Assembly (NCBI RefSeq): GCF_000210295.1
Contig: NC_026738.1
Coordinates: 434,001-498,000 of the forward strand
From: Trypanosoma brucei gambiense DAL972
Taxonomy: Eukaryota > Euglenozoa > Kinetoplastea > Trypanosomatida > Trypanosomatidae
DNA: 64,000 nucleotides
Direction of reading: 5' to 3'
The notes under the pieces were generated by a model. The model saw only the letters and a program-made list of their open reading frames with translations. It was not told the origin of the DNA and searched no databases. A program made the translations under genes and the position numbers. Positions 62,212-64,000 of the stretch are shown in pieces; positions within the stretch are counted from its first letter, which is position 1; each line of letters begins with the position of its first letter.

Positions 62212-63532
62212 TGGACTTTTCCGATTATTAACCATTTTTACGCATCGTTGTGACGGACTTGTTGAGGCGGTGGCTTCCGTGGTTGGATCACTGTGCGGAT
62301 AAATTTCCGTAACTCAGCTCTTATAGTCTCCGGATTCCCGTTTTTCCACAACCGATTTGCGTCGGTTGTGTCTCTTAGTGGTGTAGTCGAAATGTGGGGT
62401 CCTTCTCGTTTTGTTTCACGCACCTTCAATTTTTTGTTTGTTAGAGGTTTCTTGTGCCTGCTTTTTTTTTTTCCTTTGCCAGAGCTTAGGGAAACTAAAA
62501 GTATGGAGAAAAGCAATTGGGTGGCTCGAGGCAGAAGGAAGAAGTGAAGAAAAGGAAAAGGAAGAGGGGAGATGTGCAGGGAGCTGCATACACACACGCA
62601 CGTATATAACAATATACTCTTATATGTGTTAACAGGGCCATCGGGCTAGTGATAGTTGATGCTGTTAGTGTTTGTCGTGTGCTGCATGAAATACGTCAAC
62701 AATATGAGGATGTTGTCGGTTAATTTAGATAAAACGTGTGTGTAGTTGCCTCAGAGAGTTGGGGTGGTGGTGGTTGTGGCGGTGATGCTGCTGTGTGAAT
62801 AGGAGGAGAGTAGGGGTAGCGGTGGAAGTTGAGGAACCCATGTATATTTTTTTTTGTTCATGTATTAAGGCAGCGGTTTCCATTCTTGTAATTGAAGCAC
62901 CTACGGGGAAAAAAAGAAAAAAAAGGAAAGATTGTGTAGGGAACAAAAAGTCTTTGAGAAGTTGGAGACATTTTCACCCTTACTCTTTTTTTTTTTCTCT
63001 GGGGAGGTTTCCCGTATCACTCCTTGGGAGCCTTTGTCGTTTTTAAAAAAAAAAATTGGTGTGCATATATGTGTGTTGGGGGCAGGAGGGGATGAGTTGG
63101 CTGCTCCTTCACACGTATAGTCTCAATGTCTCCCTTTTTCTTTTGTTGCCTTGGCTTCCTTTTGTGTTTCAGTTGCTGTGAAGTTGTACCATTGACTGTT
63201 GTGCTTTCAGTAGACTAAATCAGGCTTCATCTTCGGTTGTTGTCAAAGGCTTACTTCTTCCCCCTTATTTTACACACATTTTTTACATGTGCTCAAGAAA
63301 CTTGGTGTGCTTTCGCATTTTTCCTTTTTTTTTTTTTAAATGGTCTCCTCTTGTCGTTCATTTATTCAGTGCACATGCACTTAAAGTATTGAGTGCTGAG
63401 CTACCTGTTTTCGTCCATCCCTCGTCCTTGTTTCTTTTCTTTTTCCTTCGCCCCCTGTTTATTATGGATAGCGTCGTGGTAACGTGAACAGCGGCAGCAA
63501 ACGGCAGAAGGGAAAAGAGATAAATAAATAAA

Positions 63533-63563
<31 letters not shown>

Positions 63564-63591
63564 GTTTTTAAAAAAGAAAGAGTAGAAGAGA
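62212..63591. other. intergenic spacer
   Basis: No gene is supported. It contains a 9-bp hairpin at 62347-62370 (cacaaccga/tcggttgtg, 6-nt loop; not beyond chance), several T-runs, a T5A11 tract at 63040-63055 and a (TA)n run at 63532-63555 followed by a T-run just before the RPA2 start. Confidence 0.6.
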
Positions 63592-64000
63592 ATGGAAGGA
63601 AGTGGAAGTAACTTCTTTACTGGTGCCGCGGCGAACTCAAATGCCGCCACGCAGCAGCGGCGGGTGCACCCGATCCGCCCCGTCACAATTAAACAACTGC
63701 TCGAGGCTCAACGCGTGGGTGAAGGTGTGACGGTTATTGATGGTCGTGAGGTGACACAAGCAACTGTTGTGGGGCGAGTGGTGGGCTACGAAAGCGATAG
63801 CGACAACCGCTTCAGTGGCGGTGCCCTCACGGCTAAACACCACGGCTACCGAATTACTGATGGCACTGGTGTTGTTGTGGTGCGGCAGTGGATGGATGCC
63901 GACCAGCAGGATGATCCGCTGCCATTGCAATGTTATGTGCGGGCAGCCGGTACAGTGAAGATGTGGCAAAACTCTCCTATTGTTACGGGCACGGTGCGGC
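63592..64000 (+). CDS. RPA2: replication protein A subunit 2 (RPA32/RPA28), N-terminal part, cut by right edge
   Basis: The frame from ATG 63592 is open to the end of the window (136 codons plus one base). The protein begins MEGSGSNFFTGAAANSNAAT, a Ser/Asn-rich tail typical of RPA2, then enters the RPA2 OB fold: RPVTIKQLLEAQ at about 29-40, then VTVIDGREVTQATVVGRVVG, HHGYRITDGTGVVVVRQWMD, YVRAAGTVKMWQNSPIVTGT. These blocks follow the 'HITYxIDDGTGxIDVRxWxD' and 'YVRVxGxLKxFQ' pattern of RPA2. It is part of the single-strand DNA-binding trimer for replication, repair and recombination. Candidate splice AGs (63575-63590) follow a T-run, so the 5' UTR may be under 20 nt. Confidence 0.9.
   Translation, partial: MEGSGSNFFTGAAANSNAATQQRRVHPIRPVTIKQLLEAQRVGEGVTVIDGREVTQATVVGRVVGYESDSDNRFSGGALTAKHHGYRITDGTGVVVVRQWMDADQQDDPLPLQCYVRAAGTVKMWQNSPIVTGTVR

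Noticed and set aside
62347..62370. 9-bp hairpin after the charged coiled-coil gene
   Set aside because: A stem of this size with a loop in this range is expected several times by chance in 64 kb.

Overview
This is a nuclear segment of an African trypanosome, almost certainly Trypanosoma brucei. The genes are intronless and closely packed on one strand, then switch once to the other strand. The spacers are low-complexity: (TA)n, (GT)n, poly(T) and A-rich blocks, with polypyrimidine tracts and an AG shortly before start codons, as expected for trans-splicing. The products fit kinetoplastids: an HslU ATPase with a mitochondrial leader, two short CX8CX5CX3H proteins (one ending in the HNPY motif), and RPA2. 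From memory the gene order resembles T. brucei chromosome 5 (HslU, ZC3H12, ZC3H13, L13a, DYRK, PP2C, RPA2); I could not check this.

Layout. From 1 to 24.2 kb all genes are on the minus strand. Left to right they are: an unlisted N-terminal fragment cut by the left edge (1-264), an acidic protein of unknown function, a probable mitoribosomal mS23, HslU, an FMO-like flavoprotein, a transglutaminase-fold (KY/Cyk3-type) protein, a mitochondrial carrier, a Drs1/DDX27-type helicase, and two tandem CCCH proteins (ZC3H12- and ZC3H13-like). From 24.2 to 31.1 kb is a divergent strand-switch region with no convincing gene, expected to hold bidirectional Pol II initiation. Its left part is A-rich on the top strand, a GC-richer island lies at about 26.0-27.6 kb, and a strongly T-rich part follows from about 28.3 kb.

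From 31.1 kb to the right edge all genes are on the plus strand: a small nuclear-type protein, a CFA20-domain protein, ribosomal protein L13a, a membrane protein, a PGRMC/MAPR-type cytochrome b5 protein, a coiled-coil protein with internal repeats, a DYRK1-type kinase, a PP2C phosphatase, an EIPR1/TSSC1-type WD protein, a 1751-residue protein of unknown function, a charged coiled-coil protein, and the start of RPA2 (cut by the right edge).

The genes form two polycistronic units rather than functional operons. Control is expected at the RNA level. Relevant features are the long spacers beside regulators (3.1 kb and 1.7 kb around the CCCH genes, 4.3 kb after the kinase) and several inverted repeats: a 14-bp arm hairpin after the carrier gene, a 12+4-bp hairpin in the spacer after ZC3H12, and a perfect 17-bp inverted repeat inside the strand-switch region. 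Several proteins depart from family consensus at key residues, as set out under findings.
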